Of a DNA stretch of 64,000 nucleotides, positions 47,394 through 57,198 are shown in pieces (within the stretch, counting starts at the first letter, position 1; every line of letters begins with the position of its first letter). The translations under genes and the position numbers were made by a program. Under the pieces are notes generated by a model. The model made no database searches and had not been told where the DNA came from. It saw only the letters and a list, made by a program, of their open reading frames with translations. The DNA is from Aureimonas psammosilenae (lineage in GTDB: Bacteria > Pseudomonadota > Alphaproteobacteria > Rhizobiales > Rhizobiaceae): NCBI RefSeq assembly GCF_009176975.1, contig NZ_WEZG01000006.1, positions 1-64,000 of the forward strand. Direction: 5' to 3'.

Positions 47394-49178
47394 TTGTCGC
47401 GTAACGACATTTCACTTTACGCAGATCGGCCGGTCGGTTTCCTTCTTTGTTACGCGCGCCGCCGACCCGTGGCCCATGCGGTGATCGTCGCCGCGGTCCT
47501 TAGCGCCGTCGCCTTCTCGATCAGCACCCAATATGGCGTGAAGTTTTTGGTGGATGCCCTGTCCGCACCGGCGGGAACGGGAGCGGGCCCCTGGGTCGCC
47601 TTCGCGCTCCTCGTGTTCTTCATCGCCGCCGATAATTTCCTGTGGCGGATCGCGACATGGGTCGCCAGCCACGCTTTCGTGGGCGTCACTGGGGACCTGC
47701 GCTCCGATCTTTTCCGCCACCTCACCGGCCATGCGCCGAGCTATTTCACGGAGCGCCTGCCCGGCGTTCTGACGAGCCGCGTCACCGCGACTTCCAACGC
47801 GGTGTTCCAGATCGAGAACATGGTGTCCTGGAACGTCCTGCCGCCGATCGCGGCGACCGTCGGCGCGATCCTGTTCCTTGGCGCCGTCAGCGTGCCCATG
47901 GCTGCGACGCTGGTGGTGGTCGCTGGGCTCGTAATGCTGCTGATGTTCCGCATGGCGGCGGCCGGCCGCCCGCTCCACCATGAATTCGCGGCGCGCGCGG
48001 CGGCGGTCGACGGCGAGATGGTCGATATCATCGGCAACATGCCCCTGGTAAAGGCCTTCGGCGGCATCGTGCGCGAACACGGCCGCTTCGACGCCAAGGT
48101 GGTGGAAGAGATGGGCGCGCGCCGCTCCAGCCTTCTTTACCTCGAACGGCTGCGGCTCACCCATGCGGTGATCGTCGTCGTGATGACGATCGCGCTTCTC
48201 GCCTGGTCCATCTCGCTTTGGCAGAAGGGGCAGGCGACGCCGGGCGACGTGGTGCTCGTCACGACGCTCGGCATCTCGATCCTCAGCGCCACGCGCGACC
48301 TCGCCGTCGCTCTCGTGGACGTCACGCAGCATATGGCCCGCTTGTCGGAGGCGCTGCAAACGCTCCTCTCGCCACATGAGATGCGCGACCATCCGGAAGC
48401 CTCGGCGCTCAAACCGGAAGGCGCGCGCGTCACCTTCGACGAGGTTTCCTTCGCCTACAAGGACGGACGCCGGGTGTTCGACCGCTTCAATCTGGAGATC
48501 GAGCCCGGCCAGCGCGTCGGCATCGTCGGGGAGTCGGGCGGCGGCAAGTCGACGCTCGTCGCCCTTCTCCAGCGTTTCCACGACCTCGAAACCGGCCATA
48601 TCGCCATCGACGGCCACGACATCGTCAAGGCGACGGAAGACAGCCTGCGCCGCGCGATCACCGTCGTGCCGCAGGACACCGCGCTTCTCAACCGCACGCT
48701 GATGGAGAACATCCGCTACGGCCGGCCCGACGCCACGGAGGACGAAATCCGCTTCGCCCTCGCAGCCGCCCGTTGCGAGGATTTCGTGGACGGGCTTCCC
48801 GAGGGGCTCCAGACCCTGGTCGGCGACCGGGGCACCAAGCTTTCGGGCGGCCAGCGCCAGCGCATCGCCATAGCCCGCGCCTTTTTGAAGGACGCGCCGA
48901 TCCTGGTGCTGGACGAAGCGACCTCGGCGCTGGACACGCAGTCGGAGGAAGCGATCCGCGAGGCTCTGGAGCGGCTGATGGCGGGGGGCACGGTGATCGC
49001 CATCGCGCATCGCCTGTCGACCTTACGCAACTACGACCGTATCCTCGTTCTCAGCCATGGACGGCTCGCGCAGGACGGCCCGCCCGACGTGCTTCTTCAG
49101 GAGGAAGGCCCTTATCGCGACCTCGTGAACCGCGAACTCGGACGGCTCGGCGAACCGGTGGCCGTCCGGGCCGCCTGA
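47394..49178 (+). CDS. ABC exporter, fused membrane and ATPase domains
   Basis: A 594-residue half-transporter. The start is set at TTG 47394, which has GGAGG eight bases upstream (47381-47385) and gives the natural N-terminus SRNDISLYADRPVGFLL; the in-frame GTG further upstream has no such site. Six helices cover about 30-310. The ATPase has Walker [37 protein letters not shown] and IAHRLSTL. It resembles the B-type multidrug/lipid exporters and should form a homodimer. It is divergent from the glycosyltransferase and is a paralogue of the exporter at 42005-43837. Cargo unknown. Confidence 0.88.
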   Translation: MSRNDISLYADRPVGFLLCYARRRPVAHAVIVAAVLSAVAFSISTQYGVKFLVDALSAPAGTGAGPWVAFALLVFFIAADNFLWRIATWVASHAFVGVTGDLRSDLFRHLTGHAPSYFTERLPGVLTSRVTATSNAVFQIENMVSWNVLPPIAATVGAILFLGAVSVPMAATLVVVAGLVMLLMFRMAAAGRPLHHEFAARAAAVDGEMVDIIGNMPLVKAFGGIVREHGRFDAKVVEEMGARRSSLLYLERLRLTHAVIVVVMTIALLAWSISLWQKGQATPGDVVLVTTLGISILSATRDLAVALVDVTQHMARLSEALQTLLSPHEMRDHPEASALKPEGARVTFDEVSFAYKDGRRVFDRFNLEIEPGQRVGIVGESGGGKSTLVALLQRFHDLETGHIAIDGHDIVKATEDSLRRAITVVPQDTALLNRTLMENIRYGRPDATEDEIRFALAAARCEDFVDGLPEGLQTLVGDRGTKLSGGQRQRIAIARAFLKDAPILVLDEATSALDTQSEEAIREALERLMAGGTVIAIAHRLSTLRNYDRILVLSHGRLAQDGPPDVLLQEEGPYRDLVNRELGRLGEPVAVRAA

Positions 49179-49187
49179 TGACGGCTC

Positions 49188-49976
49188 TTATTCTGCGATG
49201 GGCTCCATTCCGCTTTTCGCGATGGCCGGTGCGGCCTCGCGCGAGGCGAGATAGGTGATGAGTTCCTTGCCCGCCTCAGCGTCCTTCGCGCCCTGGACGA
49301 GGCCGGCGGAAAAGATCGTCACCTTCTGCACGTCGTCCGGCAACGTTCCGACGAAATCGAGCCCCTCGATCGGCAGAAGCTCGGAAACCTGCTGGAAGCC
49401 GAGTTCGGCGTCGCCCCGCGCCACCACCGTGCCGACACGCTCGGAAACCACGCGCTTGGCTTTCGGCTCGATGGCCTCCCAAACGCCAAGGCGCGGAAAC
49501 AGGGTTTCGGACAGATAGGTGCCGCTGGCGCTTGCCGAATAGGCGATGGACTTGGCATCGAGAAGCGTCTTCTTCAGCGCTTCCGTCGTGGAGATATCGG
49601 GCTTGGGAGTGCCCTTGGCGACCGACAGGCCGATGGGGGACCTTGCCAGATCGACACGGCTTCCCGGCACGACCTTGCCGGCCGCGATCAGCTTGTCCAT
49701 CGCGTCCGACGCCATGATGACGACGTCGCCCGGCTCGCCTCTATCCAGCCGGCTCGGGATGGAATCCGTCGCGCCGCCCTGCGAAGCGCCGTAAGCGCTC
49801 TTCACGCTATGGCCGCTCGCCTTCTCGAAGCCGGGCACGAGTTCCTTGTAGGCGGCCGTCAGCCCGCCCGACGCCATCACGTCGACCTCGGCCGCGAGGC
49901 TCGCGCCGGATACGGCCAGAAGGGCGGCGACGGCCACGAGGCCGCCGCGAGCGCGCTTGAAGATATTCGTCATCAT
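49188..49976 (-). CDS. ModA-like periplasmic binding protein
   Basis: A 262-residue secreted protein (ATG at 49974 or 49971, with GGGAGGAA upstream). The signal peptide ends near SGASLA. The mature protein opens EVDVMASGGLTAAYKELVPG, then KSAYGASQGGATDSIPSRLD and GEPGDVVIMASDAMDKL, which is the pattern of molybdate/anion-binding ModA relatives. No ModB, ModC or other ABC genes are near, and the ligand residues differ from classical ModA, so an oxyanion or other small ligand is possible. It is convergent with the exporter gene. Confidence 0.8.
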   Translation of the reverse strand: MMTNIFKRARGGLVAVAALLAVSGASLAAEVDVMASGGLTAAYKELVPGFEKASGHSVKSAYGASQGGATDSIPSRLDRGEPGDVVIMASDAMDKLIAAGKVVPGSRVDLARSPIGLSVAKGTPKPDISTTEALKKTLLDAKSIAYSASASGTYLSETLFPRLGVWEAIEPKAKRVVSERVGTVVARGDAELGFQQVSELLPIEGLDFVGTLPDDVQKVTIFSAGLVQGAKDAEAGKELITYLASREAAPAIAKSGMEPIAE

Positions 49977-50071
49977 TGATTCCTCCCATTCCAACGCCCG
50001 AAAGCGCTGGACGGGAAGAATAGCGCGGCAGAGCCGAACGGGGACGCGAGCCCTTTTTAGCCGCGCCGCGA

Positions 50072-52486
50072 TCAGCTTCGAAGCGTGCCACCCGTGGCCT
50101 TGGACACGGCGGCGACGATGCGGCCCGTGACGATCTCCAGCTCTTCCTCGCTGAAGGTCGCTTCGCTCGGGCGAAGGGTCGCCTCGATCGCCACGGATTT
50201 CCGGCCCGCGCCGATCGCCTCGCCTCGGAAAACGTCGAAGACGCGCGCTTCCGCCACGACCTTCTTGTCCGCGCCTTCCACCGCGCGCAGCACCTTCAGG
50301 GCATCGACTCCTTCTTCCACCACGAAGGCGAAGTCGCGCCGCACCGGCTGGAAGGGCGACAGCGTCAGCACCGGCTTGGTGCGCGTCGCTTTGCGCTTAG
50401 GCTCGGGGATCTCAGTGAGGAACACTTCGAAGCCGCAGAAGGCGCCCGTCGCGTCGAGCTTCTTCAGGACGCTCGGATGGAATTCGCCGAACTCGGCCAG
50501 CACCACTTTGGGCCCGAGCTTGATGCGGCCCGAACGGCCGGGATGGTACCAGGGGCTCGCGCCCGCTTCCACAATGGCGTTCGCCACCGGCGCGCCGGCG
50601 GCTTCCAGCGCCGCGAGGGCATCGGCCTTGGCGTCGTAGACGGATACGGCCGGCGCGTTGCCCGACCAGAAGCGCCCGGCCCCGGCAAGGGTCGCCGTGC
50701 CCCGGCGGACGCCGCCCGCGACGCGCTTCTGCCCGTTCGGCTCGTCCGACTGGTAGACCGAGGACACCTCGAACAGGGCCGCATCATTGATCCCGCGCGC
50801 GGCATTGCGCGTCGCGGCCTCGATGAGGCCTGGCAGAAGCGACGGGCGCATGTCGGACAGATCGGCCGAGATCGGGTTCACCAGCCGAAGCGCCTCCGAT
50901 CCGCCGCCGAAGGCTTCCGCCGCCTTGCGCGACACGAAGGAATAGCTCACAGCCTCCGCCATGCCGCGCGAGGCAAGCGCCCGGCGCGCGGCGCGCTCGC
51001 GGTTCTGCATGACGGTCAGGATACGGTGGCCGACGCCGTCCTTGGGCGGCAGGGGCTGGGGCGCGATGTTGTCGACGCCGACAAGCCGCATGACCTCTTC
51101 CACCAGATCGGCCTTGCCCTCGATGTCCGGCCGCCAGGAAGGAGCCACGACTTCGGCCGCATATTCCCCGATCTCCAGCGTGAAGCCGAGGCGTTCCAGA
51201 TAGGCGATCTGGTTGCTCCCATCGACGGCCAGCCCCGTCAGCCGCTCGACCTCGGTGAAGGGGAAGTCGATCTTGCTTGGCTTCTGGGCGCGTTCGGCCA
51301 CGACGGTCGCGCCCGTCGGGCTGCCGCCGCAAAGCTCGACGATCATGCGGGTCGCAAGATCGAGGCCGGGATGCATGAAGGCGGGATCGACGCCGCGCTC
51401 GAAGCGATAACGGGCATCCGAGCGGATGCCGAGCGCCCGGCCGGTGCGGGCGATGGCGAGCGGTTCCCAAAGAGCGGATTCGACCAGAACGTCCACCGTC
51501 GTCTCGTCGCAGCCCGAATGCTCGCCGCCCATGATGCCGGCGATGGATTCGACGCCCTTGTCGTCGGCGATGACGCAAGCGCCTTCCGGCAAGGCGTAGG
51601 TCTTGCCGTCGAGCGCCAGGATCTCCTCGCCGGTCCGCGCGCCGCGCACGACGAGCCGGCCCGCCACCTTCGCGGCGTCGAAGACGTGGAGCGGGCGGCC
51701 GCGATCGAAGGTCAGGTAGTTGGTGACGTCCACGAGCGCGTTGATCGGGCGAAGGCCGATCGCCTTCAGCCGCTTCTGCAGCCATTGCGGCGACGGCCCG
51801 TTCTTGACACCGCGGACGAGACGCAGCGCGAAGCCGTGGCAGACATCGCTCGTCACCTCTACCGCGACCGGGCATTCGCCCTCGCCCGCGACAGACTCGA
51901 TCGGCGACGCCCTGAGGGTGCCGAGGCCGGACGCGGCGAGATCGCGCGCGATGCCATGGATGCTGGTGGCGTCCGGGCGGTTCGGCGTGAGGTTGATCTC
52001 GATCACCGGATCGCCGAGGCCGGCATAATCGGCGAAGGCGGTGCCGACGGGCGCGTTTTCCGGCAGATCGATGATGCCGTTATGCTCGTCGGAGAGCTCC
52101 AGCTCGCGCTCCGAGCACATCATGCCGTTGGATTCGACGCCGCGAATCTTGCCGACGCCGAGCGTCGTGTCGAGGCCGGGAACATAGGTGCCGGGCAGCG
52201 CCAGGACGCCGATGAGGCCTTGCCGCGCATTCGGCGCACCGCAAACGACCTGGAGCGGCTTGCCGCCGTTGACCTCCGGCCCCGCATCCACGGACAGAAC
52301 GCGCAACTTGTCGGCGTCGGGATGCTTTTCGGCGGACAGAACGCGCGCGATGCGGAAAGGGCGCATGGCCGCGCCGTCGTCCACCTGCTCGACTTCGAGG
52401 CCGATCGCGGTGAGGCGCTCGACGATCTCGGCGAGGCTCGCCTGCGTTTCGAGATGGTCCTTCAGCCAGGACAGGGTGAACTTCAT
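50072..52486 (-). CDS. pheT: phenylalanyl-tRNA synthetase beta subunit
   Basis: An 804-residue subunit of the alpha2-beta2 enzyme charging tRNA-Phe. It starts with the family N-terminus [20 protein letters not shown], has the EMAP/tRNA-binding part ([20 protein letters not shown]), the B3/4 editing domain ([11 protein letters not shown]), the B5 domain and the C-terminal anticodon-binding domain with [14 protein letters not shown]. Unlike the usual pheST operon it does not follow pheS directly: two unrelated genes are in between. Confidence 0.96.
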   Translation of the reverse strand: MKFTLSWLKDHLETQASLAEIVERLTAIGLEVEQVDDGAAMRPFRIARVLSAEKHPDADKLRVLSVDAGPEVNGGKPLQVVCGAPNARQGLIGVLALPGTYVPGLDTTLGVGKIRGVESNGMMCSERELELSDEHNGIIDLPENAPVGTAFADYAGLGDPVIEINLTPNRPDATSIHGIARDLAASGLGTLRASPIESVAGEGECPVAVEVTSDVCHGFALRLVRGVKNGPSPQWLQKRLKAIGLRPINALVDVTNYLTFDRGRPLHVFDAAKVAGRLVVRGARTGEEILALDGKTYALPEGACVIADDKGVESIAGIMGGEHSGCDETTVDVLVESALWEPLAIARTGRALGIRSDARYRFERGVDPAFMHPGLDLATRMIVELCGGSPTGATVVAERAQKPSKIDFPFTEVERLTGLAVDGSNQIAYLERLGFTLEIGEYAAEVVAPSWRPDIEGKADLVEEVMRLVGVDNIAPQPLPPKDGVGHRILTVMQNRERAARRALASRGMAEAVSYSFVSRKAAEAFGGGSEALRLVNPISADLSDMRPSLLPGLIEAATRNAARGINDAALFEVSSVYQSDEPNGQKRVAGGVRRGTATLAGAGRFWSGNAPAVSVYDAKADALAALEAAGAPVANAIVEAGASPWYHPGRSGRIKLGPKVVLAEFGEFHPSVLKKLDATGAFCGFEVFLTEIPEPKRKATRTKPVLTLSPFQPVRRDFAFVVEEGVDALKVLRAVEGADKKVVAEARVFDVFRGEAIGAGRKSVAIEATLRPSEATFSEEELEIVTGRIVAAVSKATGGTLRS

Positions 52487-52584
52487 GTTGAAAGACCTTC
52501 GGCCGCGCCCCGGACAACAGGCGCCTTCCCCAGTTTGGGAACGCTCTTAAAAGCCGAACCGGCCGAAGGGAAGGCCTGCCGTCG

Positions 52585-53004
52585 TCAACGTAGGCCGTCG
52601 CGCCCTTCCCCGCCGCTCGCGACCTCGCTTGCCGCCTGCCGCACGGCGGAATTCGCCAGAACGAAGCGATAGGTCAGAAGCGCCACGAGCGAGAAGCCGG
52701 TGTAAAGCAGGAACACCGTCGGGGCGGTCAGCGGCACGTCGTAGGAGAACATCACGATCACCGCCGGCAGGAGGATGCCCGTGAAGAAGGACGCGAGCGC
52801 CGCCGGGGTTTGCGGCAGGTAGTGATACCAGACCGCGAAGATCGCGACCGTGATGATGGCGAGCGCGAAGCGGCCGAGCGAAACGGTCAAGGCGATGAAG
52901 TCGCCATCGGCGAACAGCCAGTGAAGGAGATTGACGAAAAGAAGCCCGATCACGGCACCGCAAAGAACGGCGATGGTTTCCATCAAGACAAGGCGGGCGG
53001 ACAT
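52585..53004 (-). CDS. hypothetical four-helix membrane protein
   Basis: A 139-residue protein with about four transmembrane helices: AVLCGAVIGLLFVNLLHWLF, ALAIITVAIFAVWYHYLP, FFTGILLPAVIVMFSYDVP and VFLLYTGFSLVALLTYRFVL. The C-terminal tail is short and polar. The N-terminus is in the cytoplasm by the positive-inside rule. I do not recognise a family. It lies between the GGDEF-EAL gene and pheT on the same strand. Confidence 0.65.
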   Translation of the reverse strand: MSARLVLMETIAVLCGAVIGLLFVNLLHWLFADGDFIALTVSLGRFALAIITVAIFAVWYHYLPQTPAALASFFTGILLPAVIVMFSYDVPLTAPTVFLLYTGFSLVALLTYRFVLANSAVRQAASEVASGGEGRDGLR

Positions 53005-53055
53005 GCAAACTCCTCGGACCGGTCGTGAAGGAAACGAGGGCGCTGCCCGCGGATA

Positions 53056-54894
53056 TCAAGATGCCGGACGGGTGCTCCCGCCGTGTCTCGTGCCACCATC
53101 GGCTTCCGTCTCCAGCGCGAAGCGTTCGGTGATGGTGGATCGAGGCTCGGGCCGACTGAACAGGTAGCCTTGGACCTGTTCGATCCCTTCCATCCTCGCG
53201 ACCGCGAGCTGTTCGGGCGTTTCCACCCCTTCCACGAGGGTGGTGATGCCGAGACTGACGCCGAGCCCCGCCACGGCCCGGATGATGGCGAGCGCGTCCG
53301 GGCTCGTTTCGGCATCCTTCATGAAGGAGCGATCGATCTTGATCTTGTCGATCGGGAAACGGCGGAGATAGCTCAGCGAGGAATAGCCCGTGCCGAAATC
53401 GTCCATGGCGAAACGGATACCGGCATCGCGCAACACCGTGATGTTGCGCAGGGTCGTTTCGCAATCGTCGAGAAGCGCGCTTTCGGTGAGCTCGATTTCC
53501 AGCCGCCCGGCCGGCAGCCCGCCCTCGCTCAGGGCTTCCAAGACCATGTCGGTGAAAGCGCTCTGGCGCATCTGGATGCCGGACACGTTCACGGCGACGG
53601 TGACGTGCTCGGGCCACCCGGCGGCGTCGCGGCAGGCCTGTCGCATCACCCATTGCCCCAAAGGCACGATCAGCCCGATCTCCTCGGCCACCGGAATGAA
53701 GGTCGCCGGCGGCACGATACCCTTTTCAGGATGGCGCCAGCGCAGAAGCGCCTCCACGCCGACCGTGCGATGGGCGTCGATTTCGACGAGCGGCTGATAA
53801 TGAAGCTCGAACTGCGCTTTCTCCAACGCGGCGTGGAGATCGGCCTCGAGAAGCCGGCGCATCCGCGCCGTTTCGGCCATGTCGGGATCGAAGACGCAAA
53901 CCATCCCCCGTCCGGCTTCCTTGGCATGCCGGAGGGCGAGATCGGCGTCCCGAAGCAGTTCCTCCGCATCCTCGTCGCCATTTCCATCGATCGCGACGCC
54001 GATACTGACGCCCACCTCGATCCGGCCGCTCGAAAGGCGATAGGGCAACGACAAACGGCTTCTCAGGTCTTCCGCCGCCCGCAAGGCGCTCGCCTTGTTC
54101 GAAACGATCGCGGCGACGGCGAATTCGTCGCCGCCGAGGCGACCGATCATCGCGTGTCCGTCGATCGTTTGACGGATACGCTCCGCCATGGCCCGAAGCA
54201 GTTCGTCGCCGATGTCGTGGCCATAGGTGTCGTTCACGAACTTGAAGCGGTCGAGATCGAGATAGCTGATGGCGAACATGCTGCCTTCCGCCCGCGCCCT
54301 CGCCAGGGTGTCGATGCATTCGGCCCGCAGCGTGCGCGCGTTGGGGAGATCGGTCAGGCCGTCATGGCGCGCCAGATGGCGGATACGAGCCTCGCTCCGC
54401 TTCTGCTCCGTGATGTCCTCGAAGGTCGAGACCCAGCCGCCGCCTTCCATGGTCCGGTAGAGAACCGAGATCACCCGGCCGTCGGCAAGTTCGCGCAGCA
54501 CCGGCAGGCCGTTATCGCTTTGAAGCGCGAGCCGCGTATCCTCCGCGATGTTCTCCAGCCTCAGCGTGCCGTGATAGGTCCCGCGCTCGATCAAAAGGGC
54601 GCAGATCTCGTTCTGCTTCATCCCAAGCGCGATTGTGCCGGGGGGCAGCCGGAAAAGGTCGTGATAGCGCTTGTTGCAGACGACGAGACGGGACTGCTCG
54701 TCGAACATGCAAAGGCCCTGGCTCATGTTCTCAAGCGCAGCCTCGAACCGACGCAGTTGTTCGGTCAGCGTCGCATCGGCCAGCGCGGGCTCGAGGCGTG
54801 CCGCATCCGCGGTCGAGAAAGCCGACTGACGCTCGGCCGGCGAAGACGTCGCCTTCCGCTCCGAGCGGTGTTCGTCAATGCAGTCCATCCGCAT
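53056..54894 (-). CDS. PAS-GGDEF-EAL protein (cyclic di-GMP turnover)
   Basis: A 612-residue soluble protein from the ATG at 54894 (an ATG at 54960 would add 22 residues). A PAS domain covers about 45-165 (ALENMSQGLCMFDEQSRLVV; FEDITEQKRSEARIRHLARH). The diguanylate cyclase domain has an intact GGDEF at 254-258, without the RxxD inhibitory site at the expected place. The phosphodiesterase domain has EALLRW at 381-386, and DDFGTGYSSLSYL and VEGVETPEQ, so both halves look active. It lies between pheS and pheT, all on the minus strand. Which activity dominates is not readable from sequence. Confidence 0.9.
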   Translation of the reverse strand: MRMDCIDEHRSERKATSSPAERQSAFSTADAARLEPALADATLTEQLRRFEAALENMSQGLCMFDEQSRLVVCNKRYHDLFRLPPGTIALGMKQNEICALLIERGTYHGTLRLENIAEDTRLALQSDNGLPVLRELADGRVISVLYRTMEGGGWVSTFEDITEQKRSEARIRHLARHDGLTDLPNARTLRAECIDTLARARAEGSMFAISYLDLDRFKFVNDTYGHDIGDELLRAMAERIRQTIDGHAMIGRLGGDEFAVAAIVSNKASALRAAEDLRSRLSLPYRLSSGRIEVGVSIGVAIDGNGDEDAEELLRDADLALRHAKEAGRGMVCVFDPDMAETARMRRLLEADLHAALEKAQFELHYQPLVEIDAHRTVGVEALLRWRHPEKGIVPPATFIPVAEEIGLIVPLGQWVMRQACRDAAGWPEHVTVAVNVSGIQMRQSAFTDMVLEALSEGGLPAGRLEIELTESALLDDCETTLRNITVLRDAGIRFAMDDFGTGYSSLSYLRRFPIDKIKIDRSFMKDAETSPDALAIIRAVAGLGVSLGITTLVEGVETPEQLAVARMEGIEQVQGYLFSRPEPRSTITERFALETEADGGTRHGGSTRPAS

Positions 54895-55120
54895 CGTCCC
54901 GTCGATTGACCATTCAGCCACCCGCGCTGCGGGTAGCCGACCAACGATTACGGGCCACACGTTTAAAGTGCAGTGAACCCGACGCGTTGGGACTCGCCGG
55001 GATTTTCGCTATTCCTCGAGAGGGTTACGGCTTCCTTTAGGTGTCTATTATATCGGCAACCTGCTCGGTCGACGGGCAGCGAAAGTTGCTCCATCGCACC
55101 CGAAGAACGTCGACTCGGCC

Positions 55121-56203
55121 TTAGGAACTCAAGCCGCCGAACAGCGTCGGCATGTCGAGCGGGCGGAAACCGTAATGCTCGATCCAGCGCAGGTCCGCTT
55201 CGAAGAAGTCGCGCAGGTCCGGCATGCCGTATTTCAGCATGGCGATGCGGTCGATGCCCATGCCCCAGGCGAAACCCTGATACTCGTCCGGATCGAGGCC
55301 GACGCCGCGAAGGACGTTCGGGTGCACCATGCCGCAGCCGAGGATCTCCATCCAGTCCGTGCCCTCGCCGAAGCGCACTTCCGCGCCGGAGCGGTCGCAC
55401 TGGATGTCGACCTCCATCGAGGGCTCGGTGAAGGGGAAGAAGCTCGGCCGGAAGCGCATGTTGACGTTCGAGACCTCGAAGAAGGCCTTGCAGAACTCCG
55501 TCAGCACCCACTTCATGTTGGCGACCGTCGCCGTCTTGTCGATCACGAGCCCTTCCACCTGATGGAACATCGGCGTGTGGGTCGCATCCGAATCCTGCCG
55601 GTAGGTCTTGCCGGGGATGACGATGCGGATCGGCGGCTTCTGCGCTTCCATGGTGCGGATCTGCACGGGCGAGGTGTGGGTGCGCAGAACCTTGCGCTCG
55701 CCGGCTGCATTCGACGGCAGGAAGAAGGTGTCGTGCATCTCGCGCGCCGGGTGACCTTCGGGGAAGTTCAGCGCGGTGAAATTGTAGCGGTCGGTCTCGA
55801 TGTCCGGCCCTTCGGCGACGGAAAAGCCCATATCGGCGAAGATCGCGGTGATCTCGTCGATGACCTGGCTGATCGGATGGATGCGCCCGCGCGCCGCCGG
55901 GTTCGGCCGGACAGGCAGCGTGACGTCGAGGCGCTCGGCCTCCAAGCGCTGGGTGATGGCCGCTTCGGTCAGCGCTTCGCGGCGGTGGCTGAGCGCTTCC
56001 GACACCCGGTCGCGCAATCCGTTCAGCTTCGGCCCGACCTCGCGCCGCTCGTCCGGCGTCATCCGGCCGAGCCCTTTCAAAAGCTCGGAAATCTCGCCCT
56101 TCTTGCCGAGCGCCGCCAGCCTGACGGCCTCCAGGGCCGCTTCGTCCCCGGCACCCGCGATGGCGGCATCAAAGCGCGCTTCAAGCCCTTGCAGATCGGT
56201 CAC
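55121..56203 (-). CDS. pheS: phenylalanyl-tRNA synthetase alpha subunit
   Basis: A 360-residue catalytic subunit from GTG at 56201-56203, with GGAGACC upstream; the start gives the usual [16 protein letters not shown] opening. The class II motifs are present: motif 2 around [18 protein letters not shown] and [16 protein letters not shown], and motif 3 [20 protein letters not shown]. Next to the rplT gene, behind a terminator. Its partner pheT lies 2.6 kb downstream, after two other genes. Confidence 0.96.
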   Translation of the reverse strand: MTDLQGLEARFDAAIAGAGDEAALEAVRLAALGKKGEISELLKGLGRMTPDERREVGPKLNGLRDRVSEALSHRREALTEAAITQRLEAERLDVTLPVRPNPAARGRIHPISQVIDEITAIFADMGFSVAEGPDIETDRYNFTALNFPEGHPAREMHDTFFLPSNAAGERKVLRTHTSPVQIRTMEAQKPPIRIVIPGKTYRQDSDATHTPMFHQVEGLVIDKTATVANMKWVLTEFCKAFFEVSNVNMRFRPSFFPFTEPSMEVDIQCDRSGAEVRFGEGTDWMEILGCGMVHPNVLRGVGLDPDEYQGFAWGMGIDRIAMLKYGMPDLRDFFEADLRWIEHYGFRPLDMPTLFGGLSS

Positions 56204-56286
56204 GAGGGTCGGTCTCCATGCGAAATCAAGTGGCGGCATCCCTATCCGCCTGGGAGCGGCAAGGAAAGCCCGCCCGCGAAAAGCCA

Positions 56287-56320
56287 AAAGGCCCGCACGG
56301 CGTTTCGCCGGCGGGCCTTT
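56287..56320 (-). terminator. rho-independent terminator of the infC-rpmI-rplT operon
   Basis: AAAGGCCCGC (56287-56296) and GCGGGCCTTT (56311-56320) enclose an inner stem CGGCG-TTT-CGCCG (56298-56310), giving a long hairpin with one unpaired base, 30 bases after rplT. On the minus strand it ends in CCTTTTGG, a T-run, so it should stop the ribosomal operon; it could act both ways. Confidence 0.85.
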
Positions 56321-56349
56321 AGATGAATGCGGTGAATAAGCGGGAAGCC

Positions 56350-56766
56350 TTAGGCCGCCTGCTTCTCGCCGACGGCCCGCTCGTAGGAGTTGGGGGCCTG
56401 CTCCTTCAGATAGTCCAGCGCCTTCTTGGCGGCTTCGACCAGGGCCGTGAAGGCCTCCGGCTCGTGGATCGCGATGTCGGACAGGACCTTGCGATCGACC
56501 TCGATGCCGCTCTTGGCGAGACCATCGATGAAGCGCGCATAGGTCAGGCCGTGCTCGCGCACGCCGGCATTGATGCGCTGGATCCAGAGAGCGCGGAAGT
56601 TGCGCTTCTTCACGCGGCGATCGCGCGTCGCGTACTGCTTCGAACGGTCGACGGCGGCCTTGGCGGCGCGGATGGTGTTCTTGCGACGGCCCCGGAAGCC
56701 CTTGGCCTGCTCGAGAACCTTCTTGTGCTTGGCGTGCGCGGTGACGCCTCTTTTGACACGTGCCAT
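56350..56766 (-). CDS. rplT: 50S ribosomal protein L20
   Basis: A 138-residue ribosomal protein. The N-terminal [20 protein letters not shown] and [14 protein letters not shown] are the conserved rRNA-binding extension, and [20 protein letters not shown] the globular domain. It binds 23S rRNA during early 50S assembly and in other bacteria represses its own operon. The C-terminus (about 20 residues longer than E. coli L20) is as in relatives. Last gene of infC-rpmI-rplT, followed by a terminator. Confidence 0.97.
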   Translation of the reverse strand: MARVKRGVTAHAKHKKVLEQAKGFRGRRKNTIRAAKAAVDRSKQYATRDRRVKKRNFRALWIQRINAGVREHGLTYARFIDGLAKSGIEVDRKVLSDIAIHEPEAFTALVEAAKKALDYLKEQAPNSYERAVGEKQAA

Positions 56767-56802
56767 GATCGGTGCTCCTAGATTTCTATAACGCCCGACC
56801 GA

Positions 56803-57003
56803 TCAACGGTTGTAGGGCATGTAGACCTTGACGATCTTCTCATCCGCCTTCGACAGCAGCATGGTGCCGCGCGAGTCGCGAATGAAGTCGTTGGAGCGCT
56901 TGATCATGCCGTGACGCTTGCCGGCGGCACCGGCCTTCACGTGACCGTTGGCCGTGAAGCGGAACCGCTTCTTGGCGGCCGCCTTCGTCTTCATCTTGGG
57001 CAT
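56803..57003 (-). CDS. rpmI: 50S ribosomal protein L35
   Basis: A 66-residue basic ribosomal protein, starting [19 protein letters not shown] and ending VKVYMPYNR, with the invariant [15 protein letters not shown]. The start ATG is at 57001-57003, preceded by GAGGAGAG. It lies 36 bases before rplT and about 195 bases after infC; the long gap includes a strong hairpin at 57109-57140. Confidence 0.97.
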   Translation of the reverse strand: MPKMKTKAAAKKRFRFTANGHVKAGAAGKRHGMIKRSNDFIRDSRGTMLLSKADEKIVKVYMPYNR

Positions 57004-57108
57004 TTTGCTCTCCTCGGAACAGGAAGCCGCGTCGAGCCCCCTGCCCTTTCGAGCGAGAAGCCTTCCCGATGGCGATGAAACCGTTGGGAGACACGCGGAC
57101 AGCGTTAG

Positions 57109-57140
57109 GAGCCGGCCCGGCATGCCCTGCCGGCCGGCTC
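57109..57140 (-). promoter_or_regulatory. hairpin in the infC-rpmI leader (possible L20-type control site)
   Basis: GAGCCGGCC (57109-57117) and GGCCGGCTC (57132-57140) form a perfect 9-bp stem, with an inner GGCA/TGCC stem (57119-57122 and 57128-57131) and a five-base loop. There is no T-run. In other bacteria L20 binds the leader of rpmI-rplT to repress it; a similar role here is inferred from the position only. Confidence 0.45.
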
Positions 57141-57198
57141 GTTGAACGGACCGGCTCTTAGCGAAAACCTTGTCCGTTGGCAAGCGCCGGAGCGCTTG

